A stretch of DNA of 64,000 nt, taken from positions 20,530,324-20,594,323 of the forward strand of contig CM046350.1 of the NCBI GenBank assembly GCA_025403435.1, given 5' to 3'. The stretch's first letter is position 1, and each line of letters begins with the position of its first letter. The notes beneath the pieces are model-generated. The model was given only the letters and a program-made list of their open reading frames with translations. It had not been told where the DNA came from and did no database searches. Source of the stretch: Artocarpus heterophyllus. Taxonomy: Eukaryota > Streptophyta > Magnoliopsida > Rosales > Moraceae. Below, piece by piece: positions 11,456-24,300 of the stretch. The translations under genes and the position numbers were made by a program.

Positions 11456-13467
11456 TGAGAAAGCTAGACACAATGATAGTAGGAATAAAATCAAGAAAGG
11501 GAAAATTCCTAATTTTATTAGATTTTATTTAATTATTTTAAACGTAAATTTGTGACTATGAAAAGGCGTAGAAAGCCTCAAAGAAGGACTTTTGCCCTCT
11601 CATACTCTTATACCTAGAGAAAATAGTGAAAAATCTCTAAAAGTAGACATAGCTCACATTGAATGAATTACTATAAAATTCCTAGTGTGATTATTTTTTC
11701 TACATTTTAATCTTCTATTTTGCTTAAATACTGTGAGTGATTTGTGAGGTTAACTGTTGACAAAAATCTACTATCAACACATATCTTAGAGAATGAACAA
11801 CTTGGAGAATAAAACTCATAATTGGGAGAAATACAATATTTTTTTTATATTCAAAAAAATTATAAAATTTACTCTACCTTATTTTAGAATTTCTAATCTT
11901 AAAATAAAATAAATTTACTTAATTTTAGGTTATCTATCACGTAGATTTTTGTTTTTAAATTTTTCCTTGAAATATTCTAGCCATTTTCCTAAAAATCTAT
12001 TTCTGTCACAATATGAGGACAAATTTAATAGTATCAAAGTATCAATTTTTAACCATCTAATATAACAAGATGTCATTAGTTTAAAAAATTACAAAGTCCT
12101 GATCCTATATTAAATGAGAAAAAAGACATTACCATGTTCAACGAAACACACTAAAATGTCAATTTTAGGATTTGGAGAGATTATTTCTACAAAATACGAT
12201 GATGTAAGTTTTTTACGAATCATATTAGAGCATCTTTAATGTAATGCTAAATTGATATGCCAATGACAAATTTACCATTTGAATGTTAAAAAAAAAAAAA
12301 TATACTCTCCAGTGCAATGCCATCTTTAGTACTAAATTTGCTATATGTTAAATTTTGTGGCAAATCTAAACTTTGTAGCAAAGATACCACAAAGTTTAGC
12401 ATATAGCAAATTTGGCATTTAATTTCTATTGGTTGTTAGATTAACTTTTTTTTAATAATTACAACATTTTTATTTTTTAATTATTTTAATATTAAAAGTT
12501 TACTTGTACAAGTTTTAAAGTTTAATAATTATGATAAAAGCCAAATATGACATTTTAAATAACATTATACATTAGAGTATAAAATAAAATAATACATCAA
12601 GTATGTTATTTTTACACTTTTTGGTGGCAAATATAACTTTGGTATTGGCATTTGTATTGAATATGGTCTTATCTATTAATACTTTTCTAGTAATATGATT
12701 CATACTCATTACTCTGTATAAATGCTCCTATAGGTTTCAAACTCTAAACACGAGTTAGCCTATAATGAAGATCTAGTTTTCGAAGAAAATGATGTTTCCA
12801 TTTGGTAAACTTATCTCACCTTCTTAACTCGACTTAATTAAAGATGAAGATTTTTAACCTCTTCGAGTGCCTTATAATGACAAAATCAGATCATAGTGAG
12901 GTTAGATCTGGCTAGACTAAGGCTAACGGGTCTCATGAATTGCAAAATTTCAATTGACGTTCAAGATTCCCAACCTCCCTCAAGTGTCTTTGTTTTGGCC
13001 AAATAACTTAGTAGTAAGATAGGATTCGAAATATGGCCAGGCCAAAGGCCAATAAGCCTTGTGAACTGAGCCACAAGCAAAGGAAGCAAACATCATGAAT
13101 GACGATGAAGTCTCATACTAGATTGGTCATGGTCTCTGTGTGCGATGTTGATAATGACCTAATAGAGATAGAAAAAGGGTTAGGAAAATGAATGTTATGT
13201 TTGACTTTTTACTGTACTAGACTGGCAAAATATTATACTTATAAAAAAGCTGCTAGTTATGATTAGTGTGAACGATTATTAGTAATTTTTTAACTAGTTA
13301 AGCATAGATTAATGCTGTCAAATGGGTCAAGTTGTGCTAGCATAGCCTATTAAATTAGGCACAACCGTGTTATCATGTCGTAATTGGTATGACCTAATTT
13401 TTTTTTGCGCCATGTTGTGTCAGTCTAGAATTCCTTACCTATTGGGTAGGCGCAATACTTTGGCTTA
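11456..13467. other. Non-coding interval between A and C
   Basis: AT-rich sequence with many stops in all frames. Apart from the MITE at 12228-12668, no gene, RNA or repeat was recognised. Confidence 0.6.
12228..12668. mobile_element. Tourist-like (PIF/Harbinger-type) MITE
   Basis: The terminal inverted repeats are imperfect: GAGCATCTTTAATG at the left and the complement of TTGAATATGGTC at the right. TTA flanks both sides (12225-12227, 12669-12671), matching the 3-bp TWA duplication of Harbinger elements. An internal stem of about 27 bp pairs AAATTTGCTATATGTTAAA near 12343 with TTTAGCATATAGCAAATTT near 12395. No coding capacity. Confidence 0.7.
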
Positions 13468-13706
13468 TGATAACTCTAGTTTAGAGAGTTATTTGGCCGT
13501 TTTTAGTTAGCGAATATTACTATGTTCTTGAGAAAAATTACATGAAACACCCAACTTTTTCATGAAAGTATGCTTTTATTGATGTAGGTTGAAGAAAGAA
13601 AGAAAAGAAAACAAAAGGGAGCACGAGCACAAGAAATTGGAGAAAAATTGCAAATCAAGCACGAACTTGGAGCTTGTTGGCAGAGTAGAAGACAGGGATA
13701 AAAACT
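13468..13706 (+). repeat. 5' LTR remnant of element C
   Basis: About 235 bp starting TGATAACTCTAG match the first part of the 3' LTR at 30583-30805 almost base for base. The match stops just before an inverted LTR-like segment. The rest of this LTR, the primer-binding site and the leader are absent. Confidence 0.85.
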
Positions 13707-14500
13707 TGTTGTGGATTTTCTAACGCAAGTGCACGTATTGTTAACAAGTAATAAAGAGTACGTAAAGTATCGTTCCCACGAGGATTGCGTTAATCTAGCT
13801 AAGTACCAAAATTGGTTAACCCTACAATTATTTGAACAATAAAATATAAAATAGAAAAATAACAAAACAAAAAAATATTAATGAAAATCTAAATAATAAA
13901 ATGCTAGGGCATCCGATTTCACCTAAATTAATCATATTCAAATTATCTAATTTAATCAATTGATGTTTACTCCTATGCCGATAACAAATTTCTCTTAGGT
14001 AGTCATTAATCTTTCTTAAGCATTAATAATTTATCCTTGTTAGCAAATTTCCTACATCTCTGTGGAAACTCTAAACTTACCAAGATTCATTAAAAACAAG
14101 AAATTCATAGTGTTATATAAGTCTCATAAATATCTCTATCCTATGATGATCTCATGGCATTCAATCATGGTCTAATTTAATTATCGCTTCTCAGCCTCAA
14201 ATTAAATCACAAATCATGCAAAAGGTGCAGAAACTTTTACAAGCATTAAGATTAGATTAAATACTCAACATAGATAATGAATAAACATGGAATTGAATTA
14301 AATTAAACAAAGTGAACATTCATAATTTGGCTACATCGTAGCCCTAGAATAGAGAAAATTAGTTCATAATGAAACTAAAAACAATCCTAAATAATATCTT
14401 AAACATGATGAGTGAAGAAAAAGAACTGTGTTTGGATACGAAGATGATTTTTGTCTCTGGGTTGCACCGTTCTTCTTCTCCAAAGCACCACTTCAAGCAT
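13707..14500 (-). repeat. Inverted Athila-type LTR piece
   Basis: Read on the minus strand, this segment ends with CACTTGCGTTAG then AAATCCACAACA. That resembles the last part of C's 3' LTR (GCACTTGCGTTAGTG near 31870). Further in, the minus strand has GGGCTACGATGTAGCC, matching GGGCTATGATGTAGCC near 31205. It looks like the 3' 0.8 kb of a related but diverged LTR in opposite orientation. The right edge, near the gag remnant, is approximate. Confidence 0.65.
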
Positions 14501-14504
14501 TAGG

Positions 14505-15840
14505 AGGCCGGCTATTCAAGCGAACAACTTTGAGATCAAGCCATCTCTTATCTAAATGATTCAACAATCGGTGCAATTTAGTGGGCTACCTTGCGATGAT
14601 CCAAACGCCCACATTGATGCATTCCTCAAAATCTGTGACACTATTAAATTTACTGGAGTGTCAGATGATGCAATTAGACTGAGATTGTTCCCATTCTCGC
14701 TGAGGGATAAAGCCAAGAATTGGCTCACATATCTTCCTGCAGGATCAATCACCACCTGGGATACTATGGCCCAAAAATTCCTTGGTAAGTTTTTCCCTCC
14801 AGTAAAATCTGCAAAAATGCGTAACGATATTACTAATTTCTTACAGATGGACATTGAGTCGCTATACGAGGCATGGGAAAGATTCAAGGAGTTGCTAAGG
14901 TAGTGCCCACATCATGGATTACCAGTCTGGATGTACGTACAAACTTTTTACAATGGGTCTAGTGCAAATCTCTAGGCTACCATTGATGCAGCGGCAGGCA
15001 GGACATTAAATAATAAAACACCTGAGGAGGCTTTTGATCTAATAGAAGAGATGGGATCAAATAACTATCAGTGGCGTACTGAAAGGCTGCAAACTAGGAG
15101 AACTGCAGGAGTTCATATAGTGGATGCATTATCAGCACTCATAGCTCAGTTTGAAGCACTTAACAGAAAGATAGACCATATGAGTGCTTCAGCTATGAAA
15201 ATTCAGAATGCAATATGTGAATTTTGTGGTGGAGGACATGCCAGCAATGAATGCCAAGTAGGTAACAATTTTACTCAACCTTCTGAAAATGCTAATTTTG
15301 TTGGAAATTTTAACAGGTCACAAAATAATCCTTATTCCAACACTTACAACCCAGGGTGGCAGAATCATCCTAATTTTTCATGGGGCAATCAAAATGCGAT
15401 GAGACCACCACCAGGATTCAAGCAACAGGAGGAGAAAAAGCCGAATCTGGAAGATATTGTTGCTAAGCTGGCAACCTCCACTCAAGATTTCATGAAGAGT
15501 ACAGATGCAAGACTCTAGAATCAAGAGGCATCCATCAGAAATCTAGAAATGCAAATAGGACAAATGGCTAATATGATCTCAGGTAGACCACAGGGTTCTT
15601 TGCCAAGCAACACAGAAAAGAATCCTATTGAGAACGTAAAGGCAATAACTTTGAGAAGTGGCAAACAATTGGGACAAGAAGATGCTAAACATGAGGTCAT
15701 TATTGAACAAGAAGAAGAGAGTAATGAGCAATCAAAAGAGACACGCAAGAGCAAGCTTTTTCCAAATGATCCAAAGCCTTATGTGCCTCCCATTCCATTC
15801 CTTCAAAGACTCCAGCAGATAAATTAGATAAGCAATTTTC
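14505..15840 (+). pseudogene. gag of element C (5'-truncated, broken)
   Basis: The reading frame is already gag-like upstream of the first ATG (ANNFEIKPSLI, then a stop at 14553), so the N-terminus was lost at the rearranged junction. From 14556 a Retrotrans_gag-type domain follows (FSGLPCDDPNAH, LRLFPFSLRDKAKNWL, FLGKFFPP). A zinc knuckle CX2CX3HX4C lies at 15216-15254. Next come an Asn/Pro-rich stretch and the ITLRSGKQ segment typical of Athila polyproteins. Stops near 14901, 14973, 15516 and 15825 break it. Confidence 0.88.
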
Positions 15841-15853
15841 TAAATTTCTTGAG

Positions 15854-16498
15854 GTGTTTAAAAAATTTCATATTAACATTCCTTTTGCAGATGTTTTAGC
15901 CCAGATGCCTAGCTATGCAAAATTCTTGAAGGAGATTTTGGCCAATAAAAGGAAGCTGGAGGATTATGAAATGGTGAAATTGAATAAGGAATGTTCAGCC
16001 ATTCTGCAAAATAAGTTGCTACCTAAACTAAAAGATCCAGCGAGTTTTACCATTCCTTGTACTATTGCTGACTCTTATTTCGAAAAAGCATTATGTGATT
16101 TAGGTGCTAGTATCAATTTAATGCCTTTTTCTATCTTTAAGAAATTAGGTTTGGGAGAGGTTAAAGCAACCACAGTGTCACTTCAACTTGCAGACCGAAC
16201 AATTAAGCACCCAAGAGGTATTGTGGAGGATGTACTAGTAAAGGTTGACAAGTTTATTTTTCCTGTAGATTTCATTGTTCTAGAAATGGAGGAAGATCAT
16301 GAGGTTTCGCTCATTTTAGGCCGTCCTTTTCTAGCGACTGGAAGAACCTTGATAGATGTGCAACAAGGAAAATTAATTCTCAGGGTTCAAGATGATCATG
16401 TCACCTTTAATGTGTTTGAAGCAATGAAATATCCCTCAACTGATGATTCTTGCTTTAGAATTGACACTATTGATAAGCTGGTATCTAAGGTTTTTTAG
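15854..16498 (+). pseudogene. Athila-type protease region of C
   Basis: An open stretch of 214 codons. It contains CDLGASINLMP near 16100, the Athila variant of the aspartic protease active site (DLG rather than DTG), and a later LILGRPFL flap/wall motif near 16310. Upstream residues (PSYAKFLKEIL) are the usual linker from gag. It is open on its own but separated by stops from gag and from RT. Confidence 0.82.
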
Positions 16499-16699
16499 GA
16501 AGATGCTTTCAAGGATCCGCTTGAAGCTTGTCTAACCCAATCTACTAGTGCAGATGTTTAGAATGAGGAAATAAGGGAATATGTAGACTTTATGGAGGCA
16601 AATCCACCAATTCTGAGGCATAAGGCGTTGCAACTTGTAAAAGTGGGATAGTCCATCACAAGGCCTAAGCCGTCAATTGAAGAGCCTCCCATTCTTGAG

Positions 16700-18235
16700 C
16701 TTAAACCCTTACCTTCTCATTTAAAATATGCTTATCTAGATGGCAAATCCTCACTACCTATAATTATTTCTTCTTCTTTGACAGATCTTATGGAGGAAAA
16801 ACTGCTTAGGGTGTTAAAAGAGCACAAAGGCGCAATTGGATGGAAGATTACAGACATCAAGGGAATAAGCCCCTCTATTTGCATGCACAAAATTCTTATG
16901 GAGGAGAAATACAAACCCACCTTTCAACTCCAAAGGCATCTGAATCCAAAAATGCAAGAAGTGGTGAAAGCTGAGGTTATCAAACTATTGGACACTGGGA
17001 TCATCTATCTAATATCTGATAGTTCATGGGTAAGTCCTATGCAAGTTGTGCAGAAGAAAGAAGGTATGACTGTTCAAAAGAATGATATTAATGAGTTACT
17101 TCCAACTAGAACAATTACTGGATGGCGTGTTTGTATGGACTGTAGGAAATTAAATGATGCCACTAGAAAAGATCATTTTCCTCTACCATTTATTGACCAA
17201 ATGTTGGAAAGACTTGTAGGACATGAATTTTATTGTTTTCTAGATGGATATTCAGGGTATAATCAGATACATATTGCACCCAAGGATCAAGAAAAGACCA
17301 CGTTCACTTGTCCTTATGGCACTTTTGCATATAGAAGGATGCCCTTTGGTCTTTGTAATGCACCGGCAACTTTTCAGCGTTGTATGATGGCCTTTTGTTT
17401 ATATGGTTGAGAAATTTATTGAAATTTTCATGGATGATTTTTCTGTTTTTGGCACATCATTTGATTTATGCTTACATAATTTGGCATTGGTGTTACAAAG
17501 ATGTGAGGAAACTAACCTTGTTTTGAATTAGGAAAAGTGTCATTTTATGGTGCAGGAAGGAATTGTGCTTAGACACAGAGTCTCGAAAGACGGTATAGAA
17601 GTTGATAGAGCCAAAGTGGAGGTTATTGCAAAATTGCCTCCACCCACGTCTGTCAAACTTGTTCGCGGATTCTTGGGGCATGCTGGATTTTATAGGCGAT
17701 CTATAAAAGATTTTTCTAAAATTGCTAGACCTTTGTCTAACTTGTTGCTTAAAGATGCTCCATTTATTTTTTCTGAGGAATGTTTGCAGGCTTTTAACAC
17801 ATTGAAGGAAAAGCTCATGTCAGCACCTATCATGGCAGCGCCAGATTGGGATTTACCCTTTGAGCTCATGTGTGATGCAAGTGATACTGCAGTTGGAGCA
17901 GTGCTGGGCCAACGAAAGAATGGAATTTTTCAAACTATCTATTATGCTAGTCGGACCTTATCAAGAGCACAATTGAACTACACAACAACTGAAAAGGAAC
18001 TTTTGGCAGTAGTTTTTGCTTTTGATAAATTTTGTTCTTATTTGATTGGTTCAAAAGTAGTTATTTACTCTAATCATTATGCACTGAAGTACTTACTTGA
18101 AAAGAAGGAATCCAAGCCCAAGTTAATCAGGTGGATTGTTGCTTCAAGAGTTTGATTTGGAGATCAAGGATAAAAAGGAAACTAAGAACCTAGTTGCAGA
18201 TCAATTATCCAGAATTCCTAATCATGATGAAGTGG
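16700..18235 (+). pseudogene. Reverse transcriptase and RNase H of C (broken)
   Basis: RT motifs in order: WRVCMDCRKLNDATRKDHFPLPFIDQ-type block near 17120, DGYSGYNQI near 17245, MPFGLCNAPATFQRC near 17340. The catalytic FMDD box at 17427-17438 reads on into FSVFG, a strong Athila mark. A frameshift near 17390 separates the FMDD box from the upstream palm. A stop near 17529 and a frameshift near 18130 follow. RNase H has [14 protein letters not shown] near 17870 and ends with a VADQLSRI segment. Confidence 0.9.
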
Positions 18236-19238
18236 GCAGCCCAATTCTGGAGGAATTCCCTGATGAGCAGGTATTCTCTATCAAATCCACACGAGTCCCC
18301 TGGTATGCTGATTTGGTAAATTTTTTAGCAAGTAATGTTCTACCCCCTGATTTATCATATCAACAAAAGAAAAAATTCTTTTCTGATGTTAAACACTATT
18401 TTTGGGAAGAACCTTTCTTGTTTAAAGTTTGCGCAGATCAGGTGATAAGAAGATGTGTTTCTGAGGACGAAATGGTAAGCATTTTACAACTTTGTCATGA
18501 TGGAGAGGCTGGTGGTCATTTTAGTGGTTCTAAAACTGCTGCTAAAGTGTTACAATCAGGTTTCTATTGGCCCACACTTTTTTAAAGATGCACACTTCTA
18601 TGTAGCCTTATGCGATAGATGTCAAAGAATGGAAAATATCTCTAGAAAAAATGAGATGCCTTTAAACAACATTATTGTGTGTGAACTATTTGATGTTTGG
18701 GGTATTGATTTCATGGGACCATTTCCACCATCATTTGGGAATGAATACATCTTAGTAGCTGTAGAGTATGTATCTAAGTGGGTAGAGGCAGCGACTGTAC
18801 CAACAAACGACACTAAGGTCATGGTCAAATTTCTGAAAAAGAACATTTTTCCCAATTTGGCACCCCTAGGGCAATCATAAGTGATCAAGGGTCGCATTTT
18901 AGTAGTAAGCAATTTGAGGCACTTTTGGAAAAATATGGGGCTACACATAAGGTAGCACTAGCATATCATCCTCAAACTAGTGGTCAAGTGGAGATTTCAA
19001 ATAGGAAAATTAAGAGGATTTTGGAGAAAACTGTGAATGCCTGTAGGAAGGATCGGTCTATTAAATTGGATGATGCACTTTGGGCATATAAGACTGCATT
19101 CAAAACTCCCATTGGGATGTCCCCTTTCAGGCTAGTTTTCGAAAAAGCATGTCACCTGCCAGTGGAGCTAGAACATAGGGCTTATTGGGCAACTAAATGT
19201 TTGAACTTTGATGCGCAGTTGACATGTGAGGCTAGGTT
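18236..19238 (+). pseudogene. Integrase of C, 5' part up to the B insertion
   Basis: The zinc-binding domain ([12 protein letters not shown] ... CDRCQRM) lies at about 18490-18630, with a frameshift in a T run near 18580. The DDE core starts at [11 protein letters not shown] near 18700, continues with IISDQGSHF after a frameshift near 18860, and reaches HPQTSGQVE near 18970. Coding stops at 19238 in a codon for arginine/leucine where element B begins. The missing C-terminus resumes at 26826. Confidence 0.9.
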
Positions 19239-22200
19239 TGTAACACCCACCTAAATTTTATGTAATGAATCACGTTAAGTTAGTAACGACGTTAAGGAAT
19301 CTTTATCAATAATTTATGTTATATGTTATGACTCATGATTTTATGTTACTAACTTTTATGTCAAGTTTTATGACAGGTGACGACCGCATGGAATCGTTGT
19401 GCTCAAGTGTTCATGATCATTTTAATGTATGTTTATTTATGATGCAATGATGAATTGAATTGTTATAATGTATGGCATTTAAGGACAGTTCGGCAGGCCG
19501 AAAAGTCTGCCCAAGATCGGTAGGCCGAAGGAAACTATCGGTAGGCCAAACTTGGTGGAACCGGCAGGCCGAAGGGGAAAATCGGCAGGCCGAACACGGC
19601 TGACGAGTAGTCAACAAAAATTTCTCCAAATTTATGGCTGAGATAATTACATTAAATGAGTGATTTATTGTGATTAATTGGCACAATAATGGAATGTTTT
19701 ATCAGTTAAGGAAATTAAAAGGTTTGACTTCGCATTGATTTGTCTGATTTTAAATGGTTTCCTATTTTAAGAGGGCAAAACATGGTAAGTGAGGAGAGAT
19801 TGTTTGACTTTCCCACTTTTTTATCCTTCCTCTACGCCAATGAGCCATCAATGAGTCAGAAAATTCTGACTTAATGGAGAGTAGTGATTGATTCATTGGT
19901 TATGCTCATAACGTTAAAAAAATTTTAACGCCCTTTTCTATTTTTCTCTCATCCTCTCATGTTTCTCTCTCAATTTCTGAGATGCTTCTTCTGCATTCCT
20001 CTCTTCCTCTTCTCTGCTCCACGAATTCCATCCTCTTTCCTCTCAAAAATTCTCTACAAGTGTTGAAAGAAAAATGGTCATATTTTGTTGGTTAAATTCA
20101 AGAATTTTAAGAAGAAATTTTCAAAGTAAGAACTCAGTTTCTTTGGTGTTTTTTAAAAGAATTCTCCTCCTCCAATCATCTGCAATATCTTTTTATGGGT
20201 ATTGTATTTTTGTCTTGAGTTTTTTTTTAATATGATGTTTATGTATGTATTATGTTATGTTTTTCCAAGTTTCAAGTCATTTCAGTGTTTCTATGAAAAA
20301 AAATATGAATTTTCTATCCTCTACCCTTCACAGTAAAATATTACTGTTTGACTATGATGCATGAAAAATGTAATGTTATTTAAGGGGTAAATGAATGATG
20401 TTTTTCATGAAAATTGACAAGAATGTGCACGTGTATGTTATGATGAGTATATTTTATGTTACGAAATTTCTATGAGAAAACTATTTTGATAATGTTATTT
20501 TTGGATTTTGTTTTATAAAATGTTTTATATGTTTAAATGATTTTTATTAATGATGAAATATTTATATGATGTTGAAATACGTAATAATAAGATGATTGTA
20601 TGAATTTTAAAATGTATGTATTTTAAATTATTAGAAAATGTTTTCAAAAGATTTTCATGTTTATAATGTATGAAATGTTTTGATGATAATATTTAAGGAA
20701 GCATGTTATGAATAATGTTTATATGTGATGATAATGTTATGTTTTCACAATAATGATTATGAGTTATGTTTATAATATGAGATGAATGTATATATGAATG
20801 TTATATGAATGAATGTTTTATGATAAGTATTAATTTTATTGTATTTTTAAATGGATAAATGGCATGAACACTCAAAGGAACGCGCACATCAAGACCGCGG
20901 CGTCGTCATCAAAAGTATATTAAGGTTAAGTAAGCTAGCGTTAAGGTAAGTACATTCTCACCTGCAACATGACACGTTTTACAAGGTTTGATGATATATT
21001 CACAATGTTATTCATGATGATTTTATGGTTATTTTCCTTAAAGGATTTCTTATGAAAGATTTTCATGATTTAAAGTTATGTATGTATGATGATGACATGT
21101 TTCAAAGTATGAAAATTATGTATATATGTATCACCTAATAAGTGTTGCACACTAATGTTATGAAATGATATGTTATGATGTCATGTTTGGTTTGGGATTA
21201 GCTACCCTTCTCCTCTCATGACGGCGCGCCTACGATGATGTTCATGGTGCAACACTTGGGCCCTAAAGATAAAATGGAAGATGTTTTAAAATGGTCAATG
21301 AAATGAAAGATATGTTTCCATGAAATTGTGCTTAAGGCACTTTTATGATATGATGACAATGATGATGATGATGAAGTATATGAATTGTTTTAATTGTGAG
21401 AATTATATGTACTTACTAAGCATTAGCTTAATCATGTTTTATGTCATGTTGCAGATAAGGGTAAGAAAATCATGGAATAGGCAGAGGACATGGAAAGGGG
21501 TGTGAGCATAAGCACGATGAATTGTAACCGGAAGAACGCCAAAAAGAATGTTTTTATGTTTTTAATCAAGTTTTATATTTTGAACACATTTTTTATGACA
21601 AATATTTAAAGGATTCTTGAACTATGTTTTATATTTTATTTCATTATCTTAAGTATTATGATATTCCGCATTTCCATGAAAGGTTGGTTTCGTTTCTTTT
21701 GAAAAAAATAAGTTTTTCCTAGGATTTTTGGCTCGGTCGGCCTACCGATGTTTGAAAGTTTAGCCTGCCGATTACGTTTTTGGCCTGTCGGACGATGATG
21801 AGTTTTTAAGCCAGATTTGCAAAGCCTCTGCCGGCCTGCTGGTTGAGGGAACTCCGACCTGCTGATCATGTTCGGCCTGTCGAAGTCCCAAGTTTGGCCT
21901 GCCGAACTGTGGGAGTAAGTAAATTTTAAATGATGTGATGATTAATGAGATATAATGTGATGTTTTATAAGTCTTGATTTTACAACTTAGTATATTTATT
22001 CTATTAAAATAAGTTTATGATTAATTTAAAGTATAATTGAATAAATTATGACATGGAATGAGTCAAGCTATGTGATTTAAACAATGTTAAAAAAAATGTA
22101 TGAATGGATCCTGGTTAAGTATGTTTTAATTACTTTTACAATTAAAAGTATTGTTTAAGCTTTGTATTCATATTTATGCTTAAAGTCCAAGTTAGTATGA

Positions 22201-22248
22201 ATGTAAGAATGAAATGACATATGTGAAGTCCATAAGGGGGGCGTTACA
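19239..22248 (+). repeat. 5' LTR of element B
   Basis: 3010 bp, TGTAACACCC to GGCGTTACA. It has a first array of GGCAGGCCGA motifs (about 19486-19600), a CT-rich tract (about 19945-20050), an intron-like segment (20126-21454) and a second array with TCGGCCTRCCGA polarity (about 21725-21912). Blocks conserved with A's LTR include CACATCAAGACCGCGG near 20885 and CATGACGGCG near 21218, within otherwise diverged sequence. Confidence 0.92.
20126..21454 (+). other. Putative leader intron inside the B LTR
   Basis: Donor-like TCAAA|GTAAGAAC and acceptor-like TGTTGCAG|ATAAGG. The hairpin TAAGC-ATTA-GCTTA lies at 21417-21430, 22 nt before the acceptor CAG. Same arrangement as in A. Confidence 0.45.
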
Positions 22249-22253
22249 GGCTT

Positions 22254-22265
22254 TGGTATCAGAGA
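22254..22265 (+). other. Primer-binding site of B
   Basis: TGGTATCAGAGA lies 5 nt after the LTR, initiator-Met tRNA type. The last base differs from A's site. Confidence 0.85.
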
Positions 22266-22462
22266 AAATTTCCGATTACAATTCATATTGCCACACGTCA
22301 ATCCAAGTCCTCCAAGTAAGTATGTTATAAAGCTAGATGTATTGATGCAAGTATGATGATAAGATTAAGGTTTAATGTTTAATGATTTACGATCTAGTAG
22401 TGAAAACCTATCTCATAATTGAAAGATTATTTCTAAGTCCTAATTCTTTTAGGAAATTTACG

Positions 22463-23569
22463 ATGGACGGCCACAGAAGGATGTAGACTCGCATCCAGAC
22501 TAATGAAAGACTCATGACGATGATTGTTGAGTTGCAGAGGCAACTGGAGGATCAACGAAGGGAAATTGCTGTGTTAAGGGCCAACGGCCAGAATGACGAA
22601 CGACGAGGCAATGATGTGCCTCCTCCTCCGCAGCCACAAGTAAATGAAGTTCTAGCTCCTGCTGCTGAACCAAGAGCAGCCTATCAGGAACCCCTACTGG
22701 TCAGATGGAAGAAAGTTAAGCCAGCAGACTTTGAAGGTTCTAAGGATCCGCTAGTAGCTCAGGGATGGTTGAAGACGATTGAGGCCACCCTAAGACTCAT
22801 GGACTTTACGGACAATGAAAAGGTCCTTTGTGCATCGTACTGCCTCACTATGGAGGCCAGGATATGGTGGGATGGCATTGAAATGAGCAGGAATGTTGAA
22901 GAAATGACATGGGCTGACTTCGTTCATGAATTCAACACGAAGTTCTTCCACATGAACGTTACAAGGAAACATTATGAGGAGTTTGAGAGCTTACGCCAGG
23001 GGGATATGTCAGTCACTGATGTGGTGACAAAGTTTGACCAGCTTGCTCGTCTATGTCCAGGAATGGTTATGGATGAAAGTGAAAGGGTCAAAAGACTGAT
23101 CAGAGCCCTTAGGCCAGATATTGCTGCGATCGTTGATGGGGCAAGTCCACCCAGGACTCAAGAACAGGTTGTCATGAGGGCTCAACGTGCTGAGTTTCAT
23201 TTGTCCAAGTTAAGAAGGAACCAGCCTCAGCCTGGCCAACAGGCCAACAATGCAAGCAACCAGAACCGCCCTCCCCACAGGAACAACAACAACAACAACA
23301 GCAGCAACAACAGCAATCAAAACTGGAGGAATAATGGGAGGAAGGGTAATCCTCAAAACCAGCAGGGCCAAGACAACAAGAGGCACAATGATGGCCAGCA
23401 CAACAATAATAATAAGCGATTTCAACCGTGTGCCAAATGTGGAAAGAAACATCCAGGGGAATGTCATTTGGGAACAAACCAATGTTTCATCTATGGGTGT
23501 GAAGACCACTTTGTAAAGAATTGCCCTAAGCTGATGAATGCCAATGCCCCGCAGAGAGCTTCTCCTTAA
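22463..23569 (+). pseudogene. gag of element B (broken at codon 8)
   Basis: The start ATG at 22463 (MDGHRRM) is followed by a stop at 22484. The rest is open to 23569. After a coiled-coil-like N-terminus the gag domain runs from about residue 65 to 230 (VKPADFEGSKDPLVAQGWL, WADFVHEFNTKFF, TDVVTKFDQLARLCPGM). A basic, Asn/Gln-rich region then precedes the zinc knuckle at 23483-23524. That knuckle reads CFIYGCEDHFVKNC: the second cysteine is tyrosine, so zinc binding is probably lost. Confidence 0.9.
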
Positions 23570-24300
23570 GCCCAGCTTCATCAGATGTAAGCCTCCCTTG
23601 AAGGGCCACTTATTAGTCAAGGGAGAATTGAAGCCCCACCGACGAATGACCGAATCTATGCCATGATGAAAGAACAAGTGGCTGTAGAAGCTTCTAATGT
23701 GGTCATAGGTCAGACAACAAGTTTATCTAATGGTGCTTATGTTCTTTTTGATACGAGTGCCACGCATTCTTTTGTATCTATGTCATATGCTAAGAAGTTA
23801 GAGGTTCGTTTAGAGCTTATGAGACAGGGGTTCACTACGACACTACCCTCCGGGGAAGTGATATTATCTATGCATTGTTTGCGTACAGTACCCCTATGGA
23901 TTTCTGATAGGGAACTTTTCGTCGACCTTATTGTGACCGACATGCATGACTATGATATGATTCTTGTGATGGATTTCCTAATCAAGTACAATGCTTCTAT
24001 TGAATGCCAAATATGAAAGGTGATCATAAGTTCATTTATGTTGGTGAGTCTAGAAAGAAACCCCACATGTTCTTATCTACAATGAAAGCAAGGAAGTTAT
24101 TAGCAAGTGGCTGCATGAGTTATCTAGCGAACATTGTAGACAAAAGCCAAGAAGAAAAGATAAGAATTGATGATGTACCTATAGTGCATGAATATGCAGA
24201 TGTGTTTCCTGATGATCTGACAAGTCTACCACCAGAAAGAGAAGTTGAATTCGAGATTGAGCTCGCTCCTGGCACCGATCCGATCTCAAAAGTGCCTTAC
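23570..24300 (+). pseudogene. Protease region of B (broken)
   Basis: The active-site motif reads DTSA (23750-23761) instead of DTGA, a glycine-to-serine change in the catalytic loop. A stop near 23568-23570 and another at 24014 interrupt the frame. Downstream motifs ([20 protein letters not shown]) match A's. Confidence 0.85.

Noticed and set aside
23250..23516. Thr-rich plus-strand frame and Cys/Val-rich minus-strand frames over the B gag repeat region
   Set aside because: Alternative-frame readings of an AAC/CAA repeat within gag.
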